Source: Planctomycetota bacterium (GTDB lineage Bacteria > Planctomycetota > Planctomycetia > Isosphaerales > Isosphaeraceae). Taken from it: a stretch of DNA of 63,995 nt. Made by a program: the position numbers and the translations under genes. The stretch spans positions 1 to 63,995 of the forward strand of contig JAQGHR010000123.1 of the NCBI GenBank assembly GCA_028291545.1, in the 5' to 3' direction. The notes below the pieces were generated by a model, which was not told the DNA's origin, did no database searches, and worked only from the letters and a program-made list of their open reading frames with translations. This document shows positions 18,544-25,924 of the stretch, one piece after another. How positions within the stretch are numbered: the first letter of the stretch is position 1; each line of letters opens with the position of its first letter.

Positions 18544-20790
18544 TCACCGGCCCGGAAGAATCAGCTTCGGCTTGTCCCCGCCGCCCGAGGGTTGGGCCGA
18601 GCCGGAACCGGGCGTCCAGATCCCGCCCTGAGCGGCCCCGCCTCCGCCCGTCGAACCGCCGGGGGTCCAGATCCCGCCCTGAGTGGCGGAGACGCCGAGG
18701 CGGCCGGACGCGGTGGTGATCTTGGGGCCGAACTGGGCGAGCACGGCCTGGAGGGGCCGCGTGTCGAGGAGGACCTGACCCGGCTCGTCCGGATTCGGCG
18801 AGGTGCGAATCAGGCCCATCTCGACCAGGTTCGTCAGGACGAGCGTCGCCGCCTCGCGGTCATCACGGGTGCGGTCGAGCACCACCGCGAGCTGAGGCAC
18901 CCACTCCTCGGGCTTCTCGCTCCGGGAACGAAGCCGGATCTCAAGGAAGTCCCATCGCACGGCGTTGCGCGACGAGGCATCCGCCTCCCGGCCTCGACGG
19001 AGCCAATCGAAGGCCTCGTCCTTCGCCAGCCGGTTCATGGCGAGGCTGGAAAGATCGGCATACGGCGCGACCCGATCCATCTCGCCGCGTTCGAAGATCG
19101 CCGGACGCTGGGTCAGTTCGCTCGCCGACCGTTCCATGGCCAGCGGGAGGACGAAATGACGGGCGCGAAGATAGAGTCGGACCAGCTTGGTGTCATCGAG
19201 CCGATCGGCCGGCACACGGTGCAAGCGGGAGAGGTGGAGACGCTCGATCTCGACGGTCTCCGGCTCGATCGCCGGCTCGGGCTCGACGCCCAGCTCGGCG
19301 CGGAACGCCGCGTAGTCGACGCCCCCCCGCCAGAACTCCTGGCCCGTCTCGAACTGGCACATCGCGGCGCGTAGGGCGACCTGCGCGTTGCCGTCCCTGG
19401 CGGCCCGCCTGGGGGTCCGGCCTCCGAGGTAGGGCATGGGCGTATCGGGCCAGACATCGCGGATGATTCGCGAGTGCTCGGCCTGCGTCAGTCGTGCGCC
19501 TTCCTCCCGAGAGATGCCCTCGGGCATCCACATCTCGGACTGCAAGGCGACGCTCATCCGAGGGACCGGGCCCAGCGACTTCGTGCGGGGGTGGGCCGGC
19601 GGGATGGACGAACCGGCGACGTCCATGAATCGGTCGCGAATCCGCTCCAGGCGGCCATCGTCCACCAGGTCCAGCGCCGCCGTCTTGTCGTCGATCGTGA
19701 CCCGAGCCTCAACGCGAGGAAAATCCCCGGGGGAGAGGCTCTCGGTGCCGCCCTGGAGCTTCGGGCGATCGAGCAAGGCGAAGACGTCAACCTCGGGCGA
19801 ATCGGGGTCCTCGGGATCGATCGGCCCGCGCCCCTCGTCATCGACGGTCGAGTCGCCGCGAAGGTTCTTCAAGAGCCCGTTGCGATCGCGGATGCTCCAG
19901 GTGAGCTGGACGTGCCCGACCAGATCCTTGCCCTGAACCGGTGCGATGATCTGGCAAAGGGCCTCCAGATCCACGGCCTCCGTCGAGTCGCCCAGCGTCG
20001 CGATCGAGCGCCTGAGCGCGGCGACCGCCGAGGCGTCGTCGGCCAGCCACAGGCGACAGAGGCCCAGATTGCGATCGGCCTCGGGCACGTGGTCGGCCGA
20101 GAGCGTCTCGAAGGCCGAAGCGGCCGAGGCCCATGATCCGTTTTCCGCCCATCCCAGCGCCTTGGCGAACGCCTCCGCCTTCTCCGGGGCGATCCCGGTC
20201 GGCACGGGCGACAACTCGTAAGGGTTGCGCATCCAGGCGGACAGTGAGCCGTTCGCCTCGATCGAGCGCAGGGACTGCGCGATCGAGCGCTCTTCGTCCT
20301 GTGGCTCCAGCTTCTGCGCCAGCCGGAGATGGGCCAGGGCGGACGGGACGTGGCCTTCCTCGGCGAGCATGATGCCGACGAGCTGCGCGGTGATCGACAG
20401 CGCCGCCCGTCCCTCGGCAGGGACGGAGGAGAGGGCCTGCTGCAATTGCGCGGCGCCCGCGTCGGCCCCCTCGGTCTCGATCACGACCCGGATGAGGAAG
20501 TTGTGCGCGCCGATATGCCCCGGGTTCTTCGCGATCAGCCCGCGCAGGATCTCGCCGGACTCCTTGGTGTGCCCCTCGCGTGCCAGCAGGATGGCCTTGC
20601 GGATCGTCAGCCAGGGATTGCCCGGCAGCTTCGCGAGGCCCTCGTCCAGGGCGGCTCGCGACGCCTCGACTCCCCCGGTCTCCTGGAGCCTCACGGAGCG
20701 CTCGACGAACGGCTCGGCCTTCTGGCAGCACCACTTGTATTTCTGTCCGCTGCCGCATGGGCAGGGCGAGTAAGATTCGAGCGCGGCCAT
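18544..20790 (-). CDS. SEC-C zinc-motif and TPR protein
   Basis: 748 aa. The N-terminal SEC-C metal-binding motif CPCGSGQKYKWCC lies at residues 10-22, as at the end of SecA. TPR-type helices follow (about 35-300), then a domain ending in DVWPDTPMPYLGGRTPRRAA and a helical region. The tail is Gly-rich with two copies of QGGIWTPG. Start ATG at 20790 gives AGG 9 nt upstream; an ATG at 20799 is the alternative. Its C-terminal half is shared with the downstream TPR-like gene, making them a paralogous pair. Function unknown; SEC-C suggests a ribosome or protein-export contact, as inference only. Confidence 0.75.
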   Translation of the reverse strand: MAALESYSPCPCGSGQKYKWCCQKAEPFVERSVRLQETGGVEASRAALDEGLAKLPGNPWLTIRKAILLAREGHTKESGEILRGLIAKNPGHIGAHNFLIRVVIETEGADAGAAQLQQALSSVPAEGRAALSITAQLVGIMLAEEGHVPSALAHLRLAQKLEPQDEERSIAQSLRSIEANGSLSAWMRNPYELSPVPTGIAPEKAEAFAKALGWAENGSWASAASAFETLSADHVPEADRNLGLCRLWLADDASAVAALRRSIATLGDSTEAVDLEALCQIIAPVQGKDLVGHVQLTWSIRDRNGLLKNLRGDSTVDDEGRGPIDPEDPDSPEVDVFALLDRPKLQGGTESLSPGDFPRVEARVTIDDKTAALDLVDDGRLERIRDRFMDVAGSSIPPAHPRTKSLGPVPRMSVALQSEMWMPEGISREEGARLTQAEHSRIIRDVWPDTPMPYLGGRTPRRAARDGNAQVALRAAMCQFETGQEFWRGGVDYAAFRAELGVEPEPAIEPETVEIERLHLSRLHRVPADRLDDTKLVRLYLRARHFVLPLAMERSASELTQRPAIFERGEMDRVAPYADLSSLAMNRLAKDEAFDWLRRGREADASSRNAVRWDFLEIRLRSRSEKPEEWVPQLAVVLDRTRDDREAATLVLTNLVEMGLIRTSPNPDEPGQVLLDTRPLQAVLAQFGPKITTASGRLGVSATQGGIWTPGGSTGGGGAAQGGIWTPGSGSAQPSGGGDKPKLILPGR

Positions 20791-20880
20791 CGCATACATC
20801 CTGGTGAATGGGTTGCCGCATCAGAGGCGGAAATGATCAAGGTAGCAAAGGGGGACGGGTCGAGTCTACCGAAAGCCGCC

Positions 20881-21720
20881 TCAGGTGGACGCTCCACCGG
20901 AATCGACCAGCTTTCCTTCGAGCTTCGATTTCCCGCCGCGAGGTCGATAGATCAGGCTCGCGATCACGATCAGGACCATCCCGCCCCAGAAGACCAGGTC
21001 GTGCATCTCCCACGGGAAATCGCGGATGCCTTTGGGGACGAACCTGGTCCAGGCCTCGGGCGATTGCTCGACGTTATTGATTTTCGGGGGATGAAACGCG
21101 TGCTTCAACCCGCTTCCCGTGAGCTTCAGTCCGATCCAGGCCACGAGGATGTAGGAGCCGGCGGCGAGCCCCTCGAATCGATCGAGCAGCTTGATGAAGA
21201 ACGTTGCGACGTACCGCATCATCACGATGCCGAGGATGCAGCCAATATAGACGATCGTGAGGGCCAGGTTGTGATTATTCTGGAGGTTATCCGGCATCGA
21301 CGTGATCAGCGCCACGGCCGCGAGGATCGAGTCGATCGAGAAGGCGATGTCGGCCAGTTCCACGCTGATCACCGTCCCCCAGAACCCCTTGCCGAACGCC
21401 TCCTTCGCCTCGGGATTGTCATGATCTCCCCCGCTCAGGAAATGCCGGATCGCGAGGAAGATCAGGTACAGCCCGCCGAGGACTTCCAGCTCCCAGTAGC
21501 GGAGCAGGTAGCTCGCGAACACGAGGGCGATCGCCCGAAAAACGAACGCGCCGATGATGCCGTAGCGGAGCGCCTTCTTCTGCTGCGGCTTGGGCAGATG
21601 CCGCACCATGACGGCAAGGACCAGCGCATTATCTCCGCTGAGGAGTCCCTCCAGGATCACGAGCCAGCCGATAGTCAGGACGATCGGGAGGATGTCGGCG
21701 GCGGTGAGGCCCCAGGGCAT
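20881..21720 (-). CDS. TerC family integral membrane protein
   Basis: 279 aa with seven or more helices. TerC signatures: LEGLLSGDNALVLAVMV with the Asp and Asn of the metal path, and VELADIAFSIDSILAAVAL with two Asp in the membrane. Members export Mn2+ or affect tellurite resistance. The tail (KSKLEGKLVDSGGAST) is cytosolic. The ATG at 21720 has GGAG 9 nt upstream; an earlier ATG at 21774 would add 18 non-conserved residues. I see no clear Mn riboswitch upstream. Confidence 0.87.
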   Translation of the reverse strand: MPWGLTAADILPIVLTIGWLVILEGLLSGDNALVLAVMVRHLPKPQQKKALRYGIIGAFVFRAIALVFASYLLRYWELEVLGGLYLIFLAIRHFLSGGDHDNPEAKEAFGKGFWGTVISVELADIAFSIDSILAAVALITSMPDNLQNNHNLALTIVYIGCILGIVMMRYVATFFIKLLDRFEGLAAGSYILVAWIGLKLTGSGLKHAFHPPKINNVEQSPEAWTRFVPKGIRDFPWEMHDLVFWGGMVLIVIASLIYRPRGGKSKLEGKLVDSGGAST

Positions 21721-21941
21721 GCGTGCAATCTCCGAATTCAAGGAACCACCTGGCCCCCGGGAAGCCCCCATCATTAGGGATCAACAGAGCTTCGGTCAAT
21801 GCCCCGGCCCGGGAAATTCGGCCACTTTCGCGGCCTCATCTAGCATCGCGAGCGACCGCGGGGTAGGCTGTCGGGTCGGATCAACCATGACCCGTCTGAC
21901 GTCGGAACGGAGGGGCGCCGGTTGCGGTGCCTTCGCGAAGG

Positions 21942-22091
21942 ATGCGACGGGGAATTACGCGATTTGGCGATCGCCAGTCCTACAAACCTTCCGAGGTCGT
22001 CGGTTTGTTCGTCCTGAGCCTCTTCGGCGGGATGATGATCTTCGGGATCTGCATGCTCGTGAATCATTTGCTGGAGCGGATCTTCGGCTGA
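21942..22091 (+). CDS. small single-helix membrane protein (putative)
   Basis: 49 codons, too short for routine calling. It reads RQSYKPSEVVGLFVLSLFGG then MMIFGICMLVNHLLERIFG, a soluble head followed by one confident membrane helix that ends in an amphipathic stretch. It ends 38 nt before the VWA gene start on the same strand. The upstream GAAGG is too close to the ATG to be an ideal Shine-Dalgarno site, so the start is uncertain. Confidence 0.45.
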   Translation: MRRGITRFGDRQSYKPSEVVGLFVLSLFGGMMIFGICMLVNHLLERIFG

Positions 22092-22129
22092 CCCGGCCGG
22101 CCCTGGCCGGAAAGATGGAGGCATCTCGC

Positions 22130-22807
22130 ATGGCCGCGATTCGGGCCGCGGTGATCCTCGGATGCCTCACCACCGTCCTGACGGCCCGGGCGGTCGCGCA
22201 GGAGATCATAGTCAAGCCGGAAGGCGCGCCGACGCAGACGTCGGAGTTCCTTCGTCCGCCCGGAACCGCCTCCGACCCATACGCCCCGAGCGTCGACTGG
22301 GCACGCGTCCCGCCCTGGCGGAAGACCGAGTTTTTCGGCATCCGCGCCCAGGGCAAGACGTTCCTCTACGTCGTCGATTGCTCCGGCAGCATGGGCAGCT
22401 ATGATCGCCTGGTCCGCGCCAAGCGCGAGATCCGCCGCAGCATCGGCGAGATGCGGTTCCCCCAGCGGTTTCAGATCATCTTTTACAACGATCGCCCCTA
22501 CACCATGCCCGGCGGCATGCCCCAGGGCGTCGATTACGCCTCGAAGACCCAGCTCTCCCAGTGGATGAGCCTGATCGACGCCGACGGCGGGACCGACCCC
22601 CGCGGCGCCATGGCCCAGGCACTCGCGCAGAGGCCCGACGCCATCTTCCTCCTCTCCGACGGCGAGTTCCCCACGGGGGCTGCCGAGGCGATCGCCAAGA
22701 AGAACCCCAAGAAGGTGCCGATCCACTGCGTCGATTTCGCGGGCAATAGCGCCGACCTCAAGAAGATCGCCAGGGAATCGGGCGGAGTATACGCATCGCG
22801 TCCGTGA
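22130..22807 (+). CDS. secreted von Willebrand factor type A domain protein
   Basis: 225 aa. The signal peptide (residues 1-25) is followed by a short linker and a VWA domain. The MIDAS is complete: DCSGSMGS (DxSxS), Thr in DGGTDPRGAM, and Asp in LLSDGEFPTG. Metal-dependent adhesion or complex assembly is the family role; there are no extra domains. GGAGG is 8 nt upstream of the ATG at 22130. A 22-bp palindrome lies between it and the Hint-domain gene on the same strand. Confidence 0.83.
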   Translation: MAAIRAAVILGCLTTVLTARAVAQEIIVKPEGAPTQTSEFLRPPGTASDPYAPSVDWARVPPWRKTEFFGIRAQGKTFLYVVDCSGSMGSYDRLVRAKREIRRSIGEMRFPQRFQIIFYNDRPYTMPGGMPQGVDYASKTQLSQWMSLIDADGGTDPRGAMAQALAQRPDAIFLLSDGEFPTGAAEAIAKKNPKKVPIHCVDFAGNSADLKKIARESGGVYASRP

Positions 22808-22847
22808 TGTCCCGGCTATGAGCTCCGCGATTCCTGCGGATCGTGTT

Positions 22848-22907
22848 GTAAGGCCGGTCCCAACCGGCCGTCCTCGGCATTGGGAGGCCGGTTGGAACCG
22901 GCCCTAC
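22848..22907. repeat. extragenic palindrome (22-bp arms)
   Basis: Arms at 22848-22869 and 22886-22907 match at 20 of 22 positions around a 16-nt spacer. It is situated between the VWA stop and the Hint-protein start and may terminate or process that transcript. The form resembles REP-type repeats. Confidence 0.6.
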
Positions 22908-22927
22908 CGGAATCGAAAGGCGCACCG

Positions 22928-24859
22928 ATGATCTCACTCCTGCTCGTCTGCGCGGCGATGGTGGCCGGACCGGTGGATTCGACCGTATCGACCGAGGGTC
23001 TCAAGGCGTACCAGGAGGCGAAATCACGATCCCCCCGCGATGCCGACGCCCAGGTCCGCCTGGCCCTCTGGTGCGAGTCCCATGGCATGCAGGCCGAGCG
23101 GACCGAGCACCTGGCGAAGGCCGTTCTGCTCGACGCGAACCACGCCGCCGCGCGAGGATTGCTCGGCCAGGTCTTCCGTGACGGTCGCTGGCAGAGTCCC
23201 GAGGTGGCCGTCGAGAAGGCAAGGACGGATGCGAAGCTCGCCGCCACCCTGTCCGATTACAACGCCCGCCGCGCCCGGACCGGACCGACACAGCAAGCCC
23301 AGTGGGACCTCGCCCTCTGGTGCGAATCGGCGGGCCTGACCGACGAGGCGACGGCCCACTTCTCCGCGGTCACGCGGCTGGAACTGACGGCCGGAAATCA
23401 CAAGACCGTCGATCACCGCCAGGCCGCCTGGAAGAAGCTCGGCTGCAAGCTTTCCAACGGCCGATGGCTGAACGACGCTCAGATCGCCGCCGAAAAATCC
23501 GACGCCAAGGCCCGCGACAAGGCCAACCACCGCTGGTCCGGCCTGCTGGCGAGGTGGCGCAAGGAGACGGAGAACCGCCTCCTCGTCGACGAGGCCGAAC
23601 GCAAGCTCGCCGCCATCACCGACCCCCTGGCCGTCCCGGCCGTGTGGGCCATCTTCGGATCGCAGAGCGGTTCGGATCAATCGAGAGCCGTGCAGATCCT
23701 CGGCCAGATCGACGCGCCGGCCTCGTCCCGGGCGCTGGCGTCTCTGGCGGTCTGGAGCACGACCGACAACGCCCGCCGGTCGGCGACCGAGACCCTCATG
23801 CGTCGCGATCGTCGCGAGTACCTCGAATCGCTCCTCAGCCTGATCCAGACCCCGCTCAAGTACGAGCTTCGCCCCCCGGCCAACGCCGCCAGCGTGGGCG
23901 AGTTGTTCGTCGAGGGCGAGCGATACAACGTGAAGCGGCTGTACGATGTTGTCGGCAATTTTACGCCCGGCCCCAACTTCCACGGACGGATCTGGATCGC
24001 CGAGGACGGCCTGCCCTCGGCCGTCGGCGGGAAATTCCTGACGGCGTACCGCAACTCGCCCACGCCCGAGCACGCACAGGACATCGCCGACGAGGTCGCC
24101 AAGAATCGTGCCAAGCTGTTCATGTCTCTCGGCGAAGCCTACACCGTCGCCTCCCAGCGGCTTGCCAACGACGTCCAGGCGATCGACTCCTACAACACCC
24201 AGGCCCATAGTCTGAACACCCGCCGCGTGCTGCCCGTCGTCTCGGCCGTCACCGGGCAGGATCTGGGCGAGAGCAGCGAAGCCTGGACCAAGTGGTGGGT
24301 CGATCAGATCGGCTACCGCTACGTATCTCCTCCCAGCAAGCCCACGTTCCTCGACAACCAGACCACCCTTGCCCCGCCCGTCCCCATCTATAGCTGTTTC
24401 GGCGCGGGCACCCCGGTGGGGACGCTCTCCGGCCTGGTGTCGATCGAGAAAATCGAAGTCGGCGACCGCGTCCTCTCGCGGGACACCCGGACCGGCTCCC
24501 TGAGCTACCAGCCCGTCCTTGCGATCCACCACAACCCGCCCGACGTGCTGCTTAAGCTTTGTATCGGCGAGGATTCGATCCTCTCCACCGGCTACCACCG
24601 CTTCTGGAAAGCCGGCCACGGCTGGGTCATGGCCCGCGACCTCAAGCCCGGCGACTCGATTCGCACGATGTCCGGTGTCGCCCGCCTCCAGAGTGTCTCG
24701 ACCTCGCCCCAGCAGCCGGTCTTCAACCTCGACGTGGCCCGCACCCACAGCTTCTTCGTCGGTCGTCAGGGCGAGCTCGTCCACGACAACAGCCTGCCCG
24801 AGCCCGAGCTGGAGCCGTTTGATGCCGTCGTGGAGGGGAATGAAAGAGAGGGGCGTTGA
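22928..24859 (+). CDS. secreted repeat protein with C-terminal Hint (intein/hedgehog-type) domain
   Basis: 643 aa. A signal peptide (1-20) is followed by TPR/HEAT-like helices; two parallel segments end in FRDGRW and LSNGRW. Residues 490-621 form a Hint domain: Cys490 starts CFGAGTPVGT, the H-containing block reads STGYHRFWKAGHGWV, then ARDLKPGD, and it ends FVGRQGELVHDN with His619-Asp620-Asn621. All self-cleavage residues appear present. Only 22 acidic residues follow. Hint domains catalyse autocleavage or cyclisation; here release of a short tail or attachment of the protein is inference. AAAGG precedes the ATG. Confidence 0.8.
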   Translation: MISLLLVCAAMVAGPVDSTVSTEGLKAYQEAKSRSPRDADAQVRLALWCESHGMQAERTEHLAKAVLLDANHAAARGLLGQVFRDGRWQSPEVAVEKARTDAKLAATLSDYNARRARTGPTQQAQWDLALWCESAGLTDEATAHFSAVTRLELTAGNHKTVDHRQAAWKKLGCKLSNGRWLNDAQIAAEKSDAKARDKANHRWSGLLARWRKETENRLLVDEAERKLAAITDPLAVPAVWAIFGSQSGSDQSRAVQILGQIDAPASSRALASLAVWSTTDNARRSATETLMRRDRREYLESLLSLIQTPLKYELRPPANAASVGELFVEGERYNVKRLYDVVGNFTPGPNFHGRIWIAEDGLPSAVGGKFLTAYRNSPTPEHAQDIADEVAKNRAKLFMSLGEAYTVASQRLANDVQAIDSYNTQAHSLNTRRVLPVVSAVTGQDLGESSEAWTKWWVDQIGYRYVSPPSKPTFLDNQTTLAPPVPIYSCFGAGTPVGTLSGLVSIEKIEVGDRVLSRDTRTGSLSYQPVLAIHHNPPDVLLKLCIGEDSILSTGYHRFWKAGHGWVMARDLKPGDSIRTMSGVARLQSVSTSPQQPVFNLDVARTHSFFVGRQGELVHDNSLPEPELEPFDAVVEGNEREGR

Positions 24860-24910
24860 GGGTCCGGGCTCGCCTGGATCAACGCGGGCATCGCCGGGAT
24901 TGAAAGGCTC

Positions 24911-25924
24911 TCATTGTGCCGACGACGCCGACCCCGAGGGGCTGCCCTTGATGGTCATGCCGGCGGGAAGGGGGCGGGCGGCCACGAGGAATCCCTGGGC
25001 GTGGAGAGTCTCGCGGAGCTGGCGGTAGAGCGGGAAACCATCGGGGTAGATCCAGAGCGTCACGACGTCGCGAGCGGGGTTGAGGCGGTGGATCGCGCGG
25101 GAGAAATTGGAGGCGGCGCCGAGCGCGGTAGTGAAGGTCTCGCCGCGAAGGTCGTGCTCGGGGACGATTTCCCAGGCGGACAGCCCGTAATTGCCCATCC
25201 GGGGGTTGGAGCCGTCATCGACGCGAGAGACCTCGTAGTGGATCAGGAACGATCCGACGGGTCCGACCGTCCCGGCCGCTGAGCGCGTGTTGTTCCCCAG
25301 CCGGAGCTGGACGCGAGCGTCGGTCTTGACGCGATCCAGGAGGCGTTCCAGGTCGATGAAGGCCACGCGGTCGCCTCGGACCTCGAAGTGAAACTCTTCA
25401 CCCTCGCTGAGCTTGGCCACCGGGCTCTTGTCGACCAAGACCTTGCGACGAGGCCGCGGAGCCTCGTTCAGCGCCATCAGCTCACCCTGGAGACGATCGC
25501 GTTCGGCCTTCAAGAGCTCGCCCCGGCTGCGAGCCGCCTGGAGCCGGGGTGTCGGGTCGCGAATAGTCGAGGCGAGCGTGCGATGCGCGACCGTCGCCGC
25601 CCCCGCGCGAGCTTGGGCGAGTCGGAGCCGATCGGCCGCCTGGACGGCACGCGCCTCGGCGCGGGTCCGATCGCCCAGGACCGAGGCGAAATCCTCCTCC
25701 GCCTTTGCGAGGGCCACCTCGTCGATTTTCGCCGCCGGGGGGGCGGTGGGCAACGCCACCGGGGCCGGCTGCGGAGGCACCGTCTTCGGTTTTGGCGTAC
25801 CCGCCCTGGCCACTGTGATCGGCTTCGGCGCAGGTTTGGCGAGGCCGAAAATCGCGACAGCCGCCATCGCGGCGAGCAGGCCGATCAGTTCGGCGGCGAG
25901 CTTCAGGTACGATTCGCGACGCAT
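24911..25924 (-). CDS. single-helix coiled-coil membrane protein with ExbD-like module
   Basis: 337 aa. An N-terminal membrane helix (residues 8-28), a Pro-rich linker, a long coiled coil (about 70-160), and a C-terminal alpha/beta domain ending in VTLWIYPDGFPLYRQLRETL, which recalls the periplasmic strand-helix of ExbD/TolR. The start ATG at 25924 overlaps the stop of the upstream gene by one nt (TGATG), so the two proteins are probably made together. No ExbB/TolQ partner is present nearby. Convergent with the Hint gene. Confidence 0.65.
   Translation of the reverse strand: MRRESYLKLAAELIGLLAAMAAVAIFGLAKPAPKPITVARAGTPKPKTVPPQPAPVALPTAPPAAKIDEVALAKAEEDFASVLGDRTRAEARAVQAADRLRLAQARAGAATVAHRTLASTIRDPTPRLQAARSRGELLKAERDRLQGELMALNEAPRPRRKVLVDKSPVAKLSEGEEFHFEVRGDRVAFIDLERLLDRVKTDARVQLRLGNNTRSAAGTVGPVGSFLIHYEVSRVDDGSNPRMGNYGLSAWEIVPEHDLRGETFTTALGAASNFSRAIHRLNPARDVVTLWIYPDGFPLYRQLRETLHAQGFLVAARPLPAGMTIKGSPSGSASSAQ

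Noticed and set aside
21720..21880. A manganese (yybP-ykoY) riboswitch upstream of TerC
   Set aside because: I could not find the conserved core; there is no evidence beyond the gene family.
21590..22129. Long 5' extension of the VWA gene frame
   Set aside because: It overlaps the TerC gene in antisense and lacks protein-like sequence; the ATG at 22130 with GGAGG and a signal peptide is better.
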